DNA of 64,000 nt. Origin: Pararhodobacter sp. SW119 (GTDB taxonomy: Bacteria > Pseudomonadota > Alphaproteobacteria > Rhodobacterales > Rhodobacteraceae). Position 1 is the stretch's first letter. Each line of letters begins with the position of its first letter. The stretch spans positions 1 through 64,000 of the forward strand of contig NZ_JADDJF010000014.1 in the NCBI RefSeq assembly GCF_017811755.1. The letters are read 5' to 3'. The notes under the pieces were generated by a model that saw nothing but the letters and a program-made list of their open reading frames with translations, made no database searches and was not told where the DNA came from. The position numbers and the translations under genes are program-made. This document shows, piece after piece, positions 1 to 7,524 of this stretch.

Positions 1-1
1 C

Positions 2-1903
2 ACCGGCAGCCTGAGCATCTTTTTCGTGGTCTATCTGAATGTCGTTGCCATCCTTGCCTACAGGGCATCCGAAGAGATCGTCCCGATCATCCCCTACATC
101 ACATGGTTCTTCCCGCTGGTGGTGTTTCACCAGTTCACCAATTTTGACTTCCACAAGCGCGTGATCGGTCTGCTCGTCAGCTTGGGGCCGGTGCCGATCG
201 TGGCGTTTATGCTGGCGTATATGAAGGCCCCCCGCGCAGTTGAAGACGTGGGCGCGATCGCGTCGTTCCTGGTTAGCTTCTTCGCCTTCGTTCTGTTTGT
301 CGGTTTTTATGCTCGACACCGCGACGAGGAGGTTCTGCGCGCGGCCATGGCCGAAGAAGCGGAACGCAGCGCAGCGGTTCTGCGCGTGAGCGAGGAACGC
401 TTCAGGCTTCTTGGCCTTGCGACAAACGATCTCGTCTGGGACGCCGATCTGAAGTCAGGACGGACTTGGTGGAACGACCAATTGCTCGACACTTACGGCT
501 ATGACCCTAATGAGACCGAACCTGACCTGAGCGCTTGGGAAAGCTGGATTCACCCCGACGACCGCGACCGCGTGGTCGAAAGCCTTCAGTCCGTGATCGA
601 AGGCGGCGGCATCAACTGGACCAGCGAGTATCTGTTCGTCTGCGCGGATGGCCGACCTTTGGATGTCGTGGCCCGCGGCCTTGTTCTACGCGATGACTCG
701 GGTCAGCCGGTCAGGATCATCGGCAGCACGACCGATGTCACGGAACTGCGCGCTCTGGAGAAGAAGTTGCGCCATGCGCAGAAGCTGGAAGCAGTCGGAC
801 AGCTGACCGGCGGTATCGCCCACGATTTCAACAACCTCCTGACGATCATCGTGGGGAGTGCCGAGGCCCTCGCGGACACCCATGCCGACGACCCGAAAGC
901 CAGACGACTGGCCGAAGTCACGATGCAGGCCGCGGAACGCGGGGCGAACCTGACCAGTCAGCTGCTTTCCTTCGCACGCCGCCAGGCACTTGCGCCAACG
1001 CATCTCGCCCCGGGCAAGGTACTGACCGGGCTTGAGGGGCTCATAAGCCGCACGATCAATGAAGATATCGAGATCGAGATCCGTGCTGCTGCCGGTGTCT
1101 GGCCGATCGAGGTCGATCCGGGCCAACTCGAAAACGCAATCCTGAATCTCGTGATCAACGCCCGCGATGCCATGCCGGACGGCGGGCGACTGACGATCGG
1201 GGCGTCGAACGTAACGCTGATGGCAGATGACCTGCCAAGCGTCGAGGGGATCAAGGAGGGCCGGTATGTCATGATCTCGGTGACCGACAACGGCTGCGGC
1301 ATGCCGTCGGACGTCACGGAGCGGGCGTTCGAACCCTTCTTCACGACAAAGGAGACCGGCAAGGGGTCAGGGCTTGGTTTGTCGATGGTCTATGGGTTTG
1401 TTCAGCAGTCGAACGGCCACGCACGGATCTATTCGGAGCCCGGTGAAGGCACGTCAGTCAAGCTGTACTTCCCCGCTGTTGACATGAGAGAAGATCAGGA
1501 GTCCGCAACCGTGAACAATGCTGGATTGATCGGGGGAACAGAACGCATCCTCGTCGTCGAGGACGATGACATGGTTCGTAGGCATGTGGTCGCGCAACTC
1601 GGCAGCCTTGGCTACAATATCAAGGAAGCAGCTTCCGGGGCCGCCGCCCTCAAGATCATGGACGGTGGCAGTACCTTTGACCTGCTGTTCACCGACGTGG
1701 TGATGCCCGGCGGCATGAACGGGCGGCAGTTTGTTGACGCCGCGCTGCTCCGACAGCCCGAGTTGAACGTACTCTTCACTTCGGGCTACACCGAGGATGC
1801 GATCGTTCACCAGGGGCGGCTTGACCCCGGCGTGCATCTTCTGAGCAAACCCTACCGTCGCACAGATCTCGCCCTGAAGGTCAGGCACGTTCTGGAAGCA
1901 TAG
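2..1903 (+). CDS. Hybrid sensor histidine kinase with PAS and receiver domains (5' end cut by window)
   Basis: The reading frame is open to the window edge, so the true start lies upstream; the first start codon inside is a GTG at 26. Counting from there, residues about 1-95 are hydrophobic membrane segments. A PAS domain with PAC end (DVTELRAL) spans about 120-245. A HisKA domain follows with the phospho-accepting His266 in GGIAHDFNN, then an HATPase_c domain with N box (NLVINARDAMP), G1 (DNGCGMP) and G2 (GKGSGLGLSMVYG). A C-terminal receiver has the acidic pair EDDD and phospho-acceptor Asp557 in LFTDVVMPGG. The enzyme should autophosphorylate on His and pass phosphate to its own receiver at the inner membrane. 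The signal sensed is unknown. A decayed paralogue lies directly downstream on the other strand. Confidence 0.9.
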   Translation, partial: TGSLSIFFVVYLNVVAILAYRASEEIVPIIPYITWFFPLVVFHQFTNFDFHKRVIGLLVSLGPVPIVAFMLAYMKAPRAVEDVGAIASFLVSFFAFVLFVGFYARHRDEEVLRAAMAEEAERSAAVLRVSEERFRLLGLATNDLVWDADLKSGRTWWNDQLLDTYGYDPNETEPDLSAWESWIHPDDRDRVVESLQSVIEGGGINWTSEYLFVCADGRPLDVVARGLVLRDDSGQPVRIIGSTTDVTELRALEKKLRHAQKLEAVGQLTGGIAHDFNNLLTIIVGSAEALADTHADDPKARRLAEVTMQAAERGANLTSQLLSFARRQALAPTHLAPGKVLTGLEGLISRTINEDIEIEIRAAAGVWPIEVDPGQLENAILNLVINARDAMPDGGRLTIGASNVTLMADDLPSVEGIKEGRYVMISVTDNGCGMPSDVTERAFEPFFTTKETGKGSGLGLSMVYGFVQQSNGHARIYSEPGEGTSVKLYFPAVDMREDQESATVNNAGLIGGTERILVVEDDDMVRRHVVAQLGSLGYNIKEAASGAAALKIMDGGSTFDLLFTDVVMPGGMNGRQFVDAALLRQPELNVLFTSGYTEDAIVHQGRLDPGVHLLSKPYRRTDLALKVRHVLEA

Positions 1904-1932
1904 CTGCCGACGCTTCGACAATTGGAGCGTTC

Positions 1933-2620
1933 ATCCCACCAGGTAGGACGATGTCGGAAAACAGCAGATCAATGTCCGATCGTTCGCGCAAGATGTCCAG
2001 GGCTGGCGCGCCTTCCGAGGCGGCAAAAACCTTGTATCTCAGTGCCTCAAGCTGCGTCGTGAGCTGCTTCAGCAATGCATGATCATCCACGACAACCAGA
2101 ATGGTTTCCGTGCCGTGCTGCTCCGAGTCATCGTCAATTCCGGGCTCCTGCTTGCCAAAAAAACCTTGGGAAATACATTTTCACAGTCGTACCTTTTTTG
2201 GGCTCCGAAAAGATCTCGAAACGACCAGCCGACTGCTTGACGAATCCGTAGACCATGCTCAGGCCAAGACCACTGCCCTTGCCCACCTCCTTGGTGGTGT
2301 AGAACGGCTCAAAAACTCGGGCCAGCCTCGAATTGCTCATCTCACCGCCGTTGTCGGACACCGTCACGATAACATTCATGTTGTTCCGGGAGAGCCCCCG
2401 CAGACCTCAAGATAGCTGCGACCGACGGCTGAATTCCGTCGGCACCGTTCTGTGCGGGGGCAAAGACCCGCCACGCCTCGTTCATCGCGACGGTTGTGCC
2501 GGTTTCGTCCAGAATGGCCAGTTGCGCCGGCAGGGCATCGAGGATCGCGGCCTGTTGCCGCTCGGCCCGCTACATCCGGAGCAGTTCGGCCTGCACATCC
2601 GGAAACAGGTGAGAACGCCG
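1933..2620 (-). pseudogene. Decayed hybrid histidine kinase (PAS / HATPase / receiver fragments)
   Basis: Three pieces of one kinase lie in order on the minus strand. A PAS start (AAILDALPAQLAILDETG) is preceded in frame by an ELLRM-stop-RAERQQ stretch, so a nonsense codon sits at about 2570. Near 2385 the frame changes and jumps straight into the ATPase G1 region (TVSDNGGEMSN, then GKGSGLGLSMVYGF), so the rest of PAS, the phospho-His helix and the N box are deleted. A further one-base slip in a run of seven T (2158-2164) separates it from a receiver (VVVDDHALLKQL to LLFSDIVLPGGMN). The receiver is cut after its Asp-containing strand. The surviving parts closely resemble the intact kinase next door, so this looks like a duplicated or acquired paralogue that decayed. 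Confidence 0.75.
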
Positions 2621-2677
2621 GTTAGAAAGTCTGCCACGGGAGCGGCGGGATGATCCAGTCCGGTGGACTGTTTTCCC

Positions 2678-2824
2678 GACGATTGCAGCACAGAGATCAA
2701 GGATCTGCGCACAGAGTCACTGGCCCTCAAGGAAGTGGTCGCTGACCCGACCCTTGAGAACCGCATCTTGAAAAAAGCACGATCGGGGCTGGGGGCGACC
2801 AGGCCACACTCAAGGGCTCCTTAA
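2678..2824 (+). mobile_element. IS3-family OrfA C-terminal remnant
   Basis: A 48-codon open stretch reads EIKDLRTESLALKEVV, then ADPTLENRILKKA, before a stop at 2822-2824. This resembles the leucine-zipper tail of IS3-type OrfA proteins (LKxxVAxLTLENRLLKK). No N-terminal helix-turn-helix part, no OrfB with a DDE domain and no terminal inverted repeats could be found nearby, so it is a dead fragment. The call rests on a short motif only and could be wrong. Confidence 0.4.
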
Positions 2825-2962
2825 TCGCCGCCCGGCTATTCCGGGTGGACAGAGCGCGGGCTGCCAGATCGTTCGCCCTGATCAGCCGGATCAGATCGCG
2901 CTTCGGGCATCCAGCCCACACCAACGGTTCTGCCAGAACCTTGCTCGTAAGGCCGATACCCA

Positions 2963-3453
2963 ATGCCCGGACAATCCCTTATCGTAGGCAACCAGAGAAT
3001 TCTCGACGCCTTTCAGAAGGCGATCCAGAGTGCTGTCTGCGCATTGCTGCTCATCATTCTGGCAGCGGTTTCCGCCGGCGCGCAGGAGTCGCCGAGCTAC
3101 GACATCGAGTGGCGGGCAGGCGACGGAAGCTTGGCGACGGGAACGGTGGTGTTCAACGGGCTCAGCCCGTCATGCCACTTTTCATCTTGTCTGGACATCG
3201 AATCGTTCTCTCTCAGTGTTGACGGCGATCCCTTCTCAAAGGCTGATTTCTACGAATTCTATGTGGAGTTTAGAAATCTGCCACTCGATCCGGACGATAC
3301 GTCGAACCAGCTGAGCAACCTGCACGGTTTCACTTGCCGAGGATCTGAACCGGATCGTCACCGCATTCAATCGCAGTGCGACCCTGAAGGGAATTATCCC
3401 GGTAACACATCAGTCCCAATATCTTTTGTCTTCGTTGCCGGATCAGAGGCAAG
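2963..3453 (+). pseudogene. Exported hypothetical protein gene, interrupted by an IS1595-type element
   Basis: From ATG 2963 the frame encodes a short basic N-terminus, a hydrophobic signal segment (VCALLLIILAAVSAGAQ, cleavage likely after AGA) and about 120 residues of a polar secreted domain with three cysteines before the insertion point. The domain contains SYDIEWRAGDGSLATGTVVF and resembles small secreted proteins of marine Alphaproteobacteria, but I do not recognise the family. At 3454 the frame runs into transposase DNA and continues as an unrelated Arg/Pro-rich tail to a stop at 3763. The natural C-terminus is therefore missing. Whether a piece of the original 3' end survives elsewhere was not seen. 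Confidence 0.5.
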
Positions 3454-3471
3454 GGCCAAGATTTCTTGGCC
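3454..3471. repeat. Perfect inverted repeat at the edge of the IS1595-like remnant
   Basis: GGCCAAG-ATTT-CTTGGCC is a perfect 7-bp inverted repeat with a 4-nt loop. It sits exactly where the exported-protein frame stops making sense and immediately before the transposase coding region. It may be part of the element's left end or a hairpin limiting transposase expression. No matching copy was seen at the degraded right side. Confidence 0.45.
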
Positions 3472-3960
3472 ATGCCTCATCGACTCGTCAAACGCCCCGC
3501 CGACAACATCACTTTCGCCGAGAGCGAGAAGGTCGCGTCGGACGAAGCCACGTACCTCGCGCTTCTTGAGCGCCTGCGCTTCCCCAGCGGCATTCGCTGC
3601 GTTTCATGCGGTGCCTCCGAGGCTGCCGGGCAGTGGCGCCGCCGCTCGCGACCCGGTTTCTTCTCTTACGGTTCGTGCCGTCGTCAGTTCACACTCACCT
3701 CCGGCACGGCGATGCACCGCACCCGATTGCCTCGCGGTCAATGGCTTAGCGCCATCTGGCTGATCTTTGCCTCCAGCAAGGGCGTCTCGGCCCGCAAGTT
3801 GTCGGAGATGCGGGCATCACCTACAAGGTCGCGTGGCGCTTCTGCCATCGCATCCGCGCGATGATGACCCATGAAAGCGTCGTGCTGTCGGGAATCGTGG
3901 AGATGGATGAAATCGACGCCGCCGCACCGCCGCGCGCGTCACACCCAAAACCTAAATGGC
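3472..3960 (+). pseudogene. IS1595-family transposase, frameshifted and truncated
   Basis: The first frame (start ATG 3472, open from 3466) shows the zinc-ribbon region of IS1595 transposases: IRCVSCG, then FFSYGSCRRQFTLTSGTAMH, and the signature LPRGQWLSAIWLIFASSKGVSARKLSEM. One cysteine of the second CxxC pair is replaced (YGSC). Near 3810 a one-base deletion moves the reading to another frame, which continues GITYKVAWRFCHRIRAMM and VLSGIVEMDEID, including the first catalytic Asp region of the DDE domain. After about 3960 no further homology is recognisable, so the catalytic domain is lost. The element cannot be active on its own. Confidence 0.75.
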
Positions 3961-4164
3961 CCTGGTTTTGCGCCGCGCAATGGCTCGAGCCGCAGGTCGT
4001 TCAGGTCGAACGTCATTGGGAGACCTTCGGCCATGCCGGGCAACGCTGCAAGCGATACGTAGCGCTTGGCGGGCGGCAGATGGCAACAATTGCTGGTTCG
4101 AAGAAGCTGCATCACAGCGTCTCACAAGCTCCCCCGGCCAATATCATCGGATCACGCGGATCGA
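3961..4164. other. Degraded DNA after the transposase remnant, no gene recognised
   Basis: Open frames cross this stretch but none shows a recognisable domain, signal or start site. It probably contains decayed insertion-sequence DNA leading into the tandem repeat. Confidence 0.4.
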
Positions 4165-4226
4165 GCGCGAGGGCGCGAGGGCGCGAGGGCGCGAGGGCGC
4201 GAGGGCGCGAGGGCGCGAGGGCGCGA
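4165..4226. repeat. Tandem 8-bp repeat, seven perfect copies of GCGCGAGG plus a partial
   Basis: Seven identical GCGCGAGG units run from 4165 to 4220, followed by GCGCGA before the sequence changes to TCGATCGCC. Because 8 is not a multiple of 3, all frames stay open and give artefactual Ala-Arg-Gly-Glu peptides. Copy number is likely to vary by slippage. The array sits between the insertion-sequence graveyard and the 3' side of ectR. Confidence 0.95.
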
Positions 4227-4334
4227 TCGATCGCCTTGCGCTGCAAACGTCGCCATAAAGAATCTTATAATAACTTATGGTTACAGTCAATGTCGCAAGA
4301 GACGAATCAGTCAGGTGCGCACTCATTTGCCATA

Positions 4335-4348
4335 TTGGCAGCTGCCAA
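4335..4348. other. 14-bp perfect palindrome TTGGCAGCTGCCAA
   Basis: A perfect palindrome without a loop lies in an AT-richer stretch (about 4245-4350) downstream of ectR. It could be a protein-binding site or a remnant of an element end. No gene was seen between 4227 and 4413. Confidence 0.4.
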
Positions 4349-4413
4349 CAGCCTGACTGCCCAACGCTTCAACCGACACGACAAGCCGGTTTACCGCGAC
4401 CGGCCCTGCCCGG

Positions 4414-4938
4414 TCAGAACTCGCCGGGATAAAGCACCGCGCCGCGCTCCGCCTCTCCGGCGTCGAGCATCGTCGCCACGCGCTCCAGCGCCGCGACGAT
4501 CATCGCCTGCTCCCAGTCCTCCAGCGCCTCGAACGCGGCGGCGAAGCGTTGCTGCAGCGCATCCGGTGCCCGGCTCAGCGCATCCTGCCCCTTGTCGGTC
4601 AGCGCGATGATGGTCTGGCGGCGGTCCGCATGGCTGCGTTGACGTTCCACATGGCCCGCACGCTCCAGCTTGTCGATCATCGAGGTGATGGTCGCCGGCG
4701 CCACATGCATGCGCCGCGCGATAGCGCCGCCGGTGCTGGTGCCGGTTTCCGCCACGATCTGCGCCACGCGCAACTGCACCGGCGTCATCCCGGCGGCCTG
4801 CGCAAGTTCCTTGCCGTGCATCTCCGTCGCCCGAAGGATTCGGCGCAGGGCGATAAGGCAATAATCGATCCGCTCCATCGCGCGCCCAAGATCCTTCCGA
4901 ATGACGACACAATACCGTTCTGATGGCTGATTGGTCAA
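4414..4938 (-). CDS. ectR: MarR-family regulator of the ectoine operon (EctR type)
   Basis: This 174-residue protein has a MarR winged helix-turn-helix: recognition region STGGAIARRMHVAPATITSMIDKLE (about 67-91) and wing GHVERQRSHADRRQTIIALTDKG. It is transcribed divergently from ectA, the usual position of EctR, which in characterised halophiles represses ectABC at low salt. The ATG at 4938 gives a slightly long N-terminus; the in-frame Met at about residue 21 (MERIDYCLIALRRILRATEMHGKE) is an alternative start closer to the family length. The ectABC-regulating role is inferred from position and family, not from a demonstrated binding site. Confidence 0.85.
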   Translation of the reverse strand: MTNQPSERYCVVIRKDLGRAMERIDYCLIALRRILRATEMHGKELAQAAGMTPVQLRVAQIVAETGTSTGGAIARRMHVAPATITSMIDKLERAGHVERQRSHADRRQTIIALTDKGQDALSRAPDALQQRFAAAFEALEDWEQAMIVAALERVATMLDAGEAERGAVLYPGEF

Positions 4939-5022
4939 TCTACCTGTTCGACCGGGGAACCGCGCAGGATATTCCGAACTCGAAGCATTTTATTTCGCAA
5001 ATTTATCATTGTACTATGCATT

Positions 5023-5050
5023 TATCCCCACAGATCACGCCTGTGGGATA
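5023..5050. promoter_or_regulatory. Inverted repeat in the ectR-ectA divergent promoter region, candidate EctR operator
   Basis: TATCCCCACAG (5023-5033), a 7-nt spacer, and CTGTGGGATA (5041-5050) form a near-perfect inverted repeat with one extra C in the left arm. It lies in the 168-bp region between the divergent ectR and ectA genes, just upstream of a possible -35 element for ectA. MarR proteins bind such dyads as dimers, so it is the best operator candidate visible. It does not obviously match the AT-rich EctR1 site known from methylotrophs. Confidence 0.45.
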
Positions 5051-5079
5051 TTGCTTTTGAGCCGCCGATCCATTAGTTA
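5051..5079 (+). promoter_or_regulatory. Candidate sigma-70-type promoter for ectABC
   Basis: TTGCTT (5051-5056), 17 nt, then TAGTTA (5074-5079) is a weak but properly spaced -35/-10 pair, 27 nt before the ectA start. The left hexamer abuts the inverted repeat at 5023-5050, so a bound repressor would overlap polymerase. Other AT-rich hexamers upstream (for example TACTAT near 5012) could serve instead. Confidence 0.3.
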
Positions 5080-5106
5080 GTCTATCGAACCAAATAGGAT
5101 CGTGGC

Positions 5107-5637
5107 ATGAAGGATATGATCGAGACCCCCGCGTCGAAGGCGCCCAGTTTTCGCAAGCCCGCGCCCGAGGATGGCAGCAATGTATGGGCATTGATCCGTG
5201 CCTGCGAGCCGCTGGACGACAACAGCATGTACTGCAACCTGATCCAGTGCGATCACTTCGCGGACACCTGCATTCTGGCCGAACTGGACGGTGTGCCGGT
5301 GGGGTGGGTCTCGGGCTATCTTCTGCCTGACGCGCCCGACACGCTTTTTGTCTGGCAAGTCGCCGTCGCCAAGGAAGCGCGCGGACTGGGCCTGGCCAGC
5401 CAGATGCTGGACCGGCTTCTGTCGCGCGAGGACATGGCGGGCGTGCTGCACCTGAAGACCACGATCACCCGCGACAACAAGGCGAGTTGGGCCCTGTTCG
5501 GCAGCCTTGCCGAACGCCACGGCGGAAAGCTGACCGACGAGCCACACTACCGCAAGGATGACCATTTCGACGGCGAGCATGCCACCGAATACCTGGTCAG
5601 CATCCGCTTTCCCGCGCCGGTAGCCCGCGTCGCCTGA
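5107..5637 (+). CDS. ectA: L-2,4-diaminobutyrate acetyltransferase (EctA)
   Basis: This enzyme transfers an acetyl group from acetyl-CoA to diaminobutyrate, the second step of ectoine synthesis in the cytoplasm. The 176-residue protein is a GNAT-fold enzyme. The acetyl-CoA loop reads VAVAKEARGLGLASQML (about 83-100), and the family blocks SMYCNLIQCDHFADTC, TTITRDNKASWALF and HATEYLVSIR are present. It opens the biosynthetic operon with ectB 92 bp downstream. The ATG at 5107 has only a modest ribosome site (AGGATCG). Confidence 0.97.
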   Translation: MKDMIETPASKAPSFRKPAPEDGSNVWALIRACEPLDDNSMYCNLIQCDHFADTCILAELDGVPVGWVSGYLLPDAPDTLFVWQVAVAKEARGLGLASQMLDRLLSREDMAGVLHLKTTITRDNKASWALFGSLAERHGGKLTDEPHYRKDDHFDGEHATEYLVSIRFPAPVARVA

Positions 5638-5648
5638 GCGTCCGGTGA

Positions 5649-5671
5649 CCCGAGCGACATCTCGCTTCGGG
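5649..5671 (+). other. Intercistronic hairpin between ectA and ectB
   Basis: CCCGAGCG, a 6-nt loop, and CGCTTCGGG pair with one bulged T. There is no following T run, so this looks more like an RNA processing or stability element, or a weak attenuator, than a full terminator. Confidence 0.35.
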
Positions 5672-5729
5672 CGCTGAACGCGGCACTGCCGGCCACCGCC
5701 ACCGAACATTAACCACATCGAGGTACCCC

Positions 5730-7019
5730 ATGCCGACTGACATCTCAGCGGATACTGCCGTTTTCGACCGACGCGAAAGCGCCGCTCGCAGCTACTGCCG
5801 CAACTTTCCGACCGTCTTTACCAAGGCCAGCGGATCGATCCTGACCGACGCGCAGGGTCGCGACTACATCGACTTCCTGGCCGGCTGCTCGTCGCTCAAC
5901 TACGGGCACAACGACCCCGACATGAAGGCCGCGCTGATCGATCACATCAGCCGCGACGGCGTGACCCACGGGCTCGACATGTTCACCGACGCCAAGGCCG
6001 CGTTTCTGGAGACGTTCGAGCGCCTGATCCTGACCCCGCGCGGCATGGACTACAAGGTGATGATGACCGGCCCCACCGGCACCAACGCCGTCGAGGCCGC
6101 GATCAAGCTCGCGCGCAAGGTGACGGGGCGGCGCAACGTCGTGGCCTTCACCAACGCCTTCCACGGCATGACGATGGGCGCGCTGGCGCTGACCGGCAAT
6201 TCCGGCAAGCGTGAGGGCGCCGGCGGCGGCAGCCTGGCCGACGTCACCCACATGCCGTTCGAGAACGCGATGGGCGACAAGGACACGCTCGACTACATCG
6301 AATGGGTCCTCGACAACCCGTCCAGCGGGATGGACGACCCGGCCGCCTTCATCGTCGAGCCGGTGCAGGGCGAAGGCGGGCTGAACGCCGCCAGCGCCGA
6401 ATGGCTGCGCGGCATCCAGCGCCTGGCGCGCAAGCATGGCGCGCTCTTCATCATCGACGACATCCAGTCGGGCATCGGGCGCACCGGCCCCTATTTCAGC
6501 ATCGAAGGCATGGGGCTGGAGCCGGACATGATCACCCAGGCCAAGTCGTTCAGCGGCATGGGCCTGCCCTTCGCGGCGCTTCTGATCAAGCCCGAGCACG
6601 ACATCTGGAAGCCGGCCGAGCACAACGGCACCTTCCGCGGCAACAACCACGCCTTCGTCACCGCCCGCGTGGCGCTGGAGAAGTTCTGGTCGGACGACGC
6701 GTTTGAGAAGGACACGATCCGCAAGGGCGAGATGCTGCGCGACCGGCTGGCCGGCATCGCCGCGATGATCCCCGGCGCGACCCTCAAGGGCCGCGGCATG
6801 ATGCGCGGGATCGATGTCGGCAACGGCGATCTGGCCAGCGCCATCTGCGCCGACTGCTTCAAGGCCGGCCTGATCATCGAAACCTCGGGCGCGCATGATG
6901 AAGTCGTCAAGGTGCTCGCCCCCTTGACCACGTCCGACGAGATTCTGAACAAGGGTCTGGACATTCTGGAGGGCGCAGTCCGCGCCCAGGCCGGGAATGT
7001 TCCGATCGCAGCGGAGTAA
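5730..7019 (+). CDS. ectB: Diaminobutyrate--2-oxoglutarate transaminase (EctB)
   Basis: This 429-residue class III PLP aminotransferase makes diaminobutyrate from aspartate semialdehyde using glutamate as amino donor, the first step of ectoine synthesis. Visible signatures are GPTGTNAVEAAIKLAR and the PLP-binding aspartate in LFIIDDIQSGIGRTG. The Schiff-base lysine is Lys272 in ITQAKSFSGMG. The C-terminal family block KGRGMMRGIDVG is also present. Length matches the family. A GAGGTACCCC ribosome site precedes ATG 5730. The stop is separated from the ectC start by only 4 nt. Confidence 0.97.
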   Translation: MPTDISADTAVFDRRESAARSYCRNFPTVFTKASGSILTDAQGRDYIDFLAGCSSLNYGHNDPDMKAALIDHISRDGVTHGLDMFTDAKAAFLETFERLILTPRGMDYKVMMTGPTGTNAVEAAIKLARKVTGRRNVVAFTNAFHGMTMGALALTGNSGKREGAGGGSLADVTHMPFENAMGDKDTLDYIEWVLDNPSSGMDDPAAFIVEPVQGEGGLNAASAEWLRGIQRLARKHGALFIIDDIQSGIGRTGPYFSIEGMGLEPDMITQAKSFSGMGLPFAALLIKPEHDIWKPAEHNGTFRGNNHAFVTARVALEKFWSDDAFEKDTIRKGEMLRDRLAGIAAMIPGATLKGRGMMRGIDVGNGDLASAICADCFKAGLIIETSGAHDEVVKVLAPLTTSDEILNKGLDILEGAVRAQAGNVPIAAE

Positions 7020-7023
7020 CACC

Positions 7024-7407
7024 ATGATCGTCAGAGATTTCAACGAACTGAAGAACACCGACAAGGCCGTCAGCGACGCCCGCTGGACCAGCGTGCGGAT
7101 GCTGCTGGCCAACGATGGAATGGGCTTTTCCTTCCACATCACCACGCTGGAGGCCGGGTCCGAGCACCAGTTCCACTACAAGAACCACTTCGAGAGCGTC
7201 TACTGTATCTCGGGCAGCGGCAGCATCACCGAGGTGGACACCGGCAAGACCCATCAGATCAAGCCCGGCGTGATGTACGCGCTCGACCAGCATGACAAGC
7301 ACATCCTGCGCGCCGACGAGGAACTGGTCATGGCCTGCTGCTTCAATCCGCCGGTGACCGGGACCGAGGTTCACCAGGCAGACGGCAGCTACGCCGCCTC
7401 ATCCTGA
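7024..7407 (+). CDS. ectC: L-ectoine synthase (EctC)
   Basis: EctC closes the ring of N-acetyl-diaminobutyrate to give ectoine. The 127-residue protein is a single cupin: MIVRDFNELKNTDKAV at the start, the metal/substrate block EHQFHYKNHFESVYCISG, and the second cupin motif ALDQHDKHILRA. The start at 7024 is chosen over an in-frame upstream codon because it gives the conserved MIVR N-terminus and sits after the ectB stop with an AGCGGAG ribosome site. Confidence 0.97.
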   Translation: MIVRDFNELKNTDKAVSDARWTSVRMLLANDGMGFSFHITTLEAGSEHQFHYKNHFESVYCISGSGSITEVDTGKTHQIKPGVMYALDQHDKHILRADEELVMACCFNPPVTGTEVHQADGSYAASS

Positions 7408-7425
7408 ACCGAACGCGTCTGATTG

Positions 7426-7505
7426 CGTTGCAAGGCTGTGCGCGTCCGCGCGCACCGAAAGCCGCCGAGGCGCCCGTGAAGGGACCGCGGCGGTGCCTTG
7501 CAACG
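7426..7505 (+). repeat. 11-bp inverted repeat framing the ectC-ectD leader
   Basis: CGTTGCAAGGC (7426-7436) and GCCTTGCAACG (7495-7505) are perfect reverse complements separated by 58 nt of GC-rich sequence that can itself fold. The right arm ends 20 nt before the GTG start of the ectD remnant. It could be an RNA structure that limited ectD expression, or the ends of a small inserted cassette. Confidence 0.55.
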
Positions 7506-7524
7506 TTCCGAATGGAGAAAGCGA

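Noticed and set aside
2482-2766. A minus-strand 94-codon gene covering the PAS remnant
   Set aside because: The recognisable PAS residues are in a different frame with a stop codon; this frame has no homology.
4391-4912. An Arg/Gly-rich protein in a second frame over ectR
   Set aside because: It is a shifted-frame shadow of the MarR-type gene, which has clear homology.
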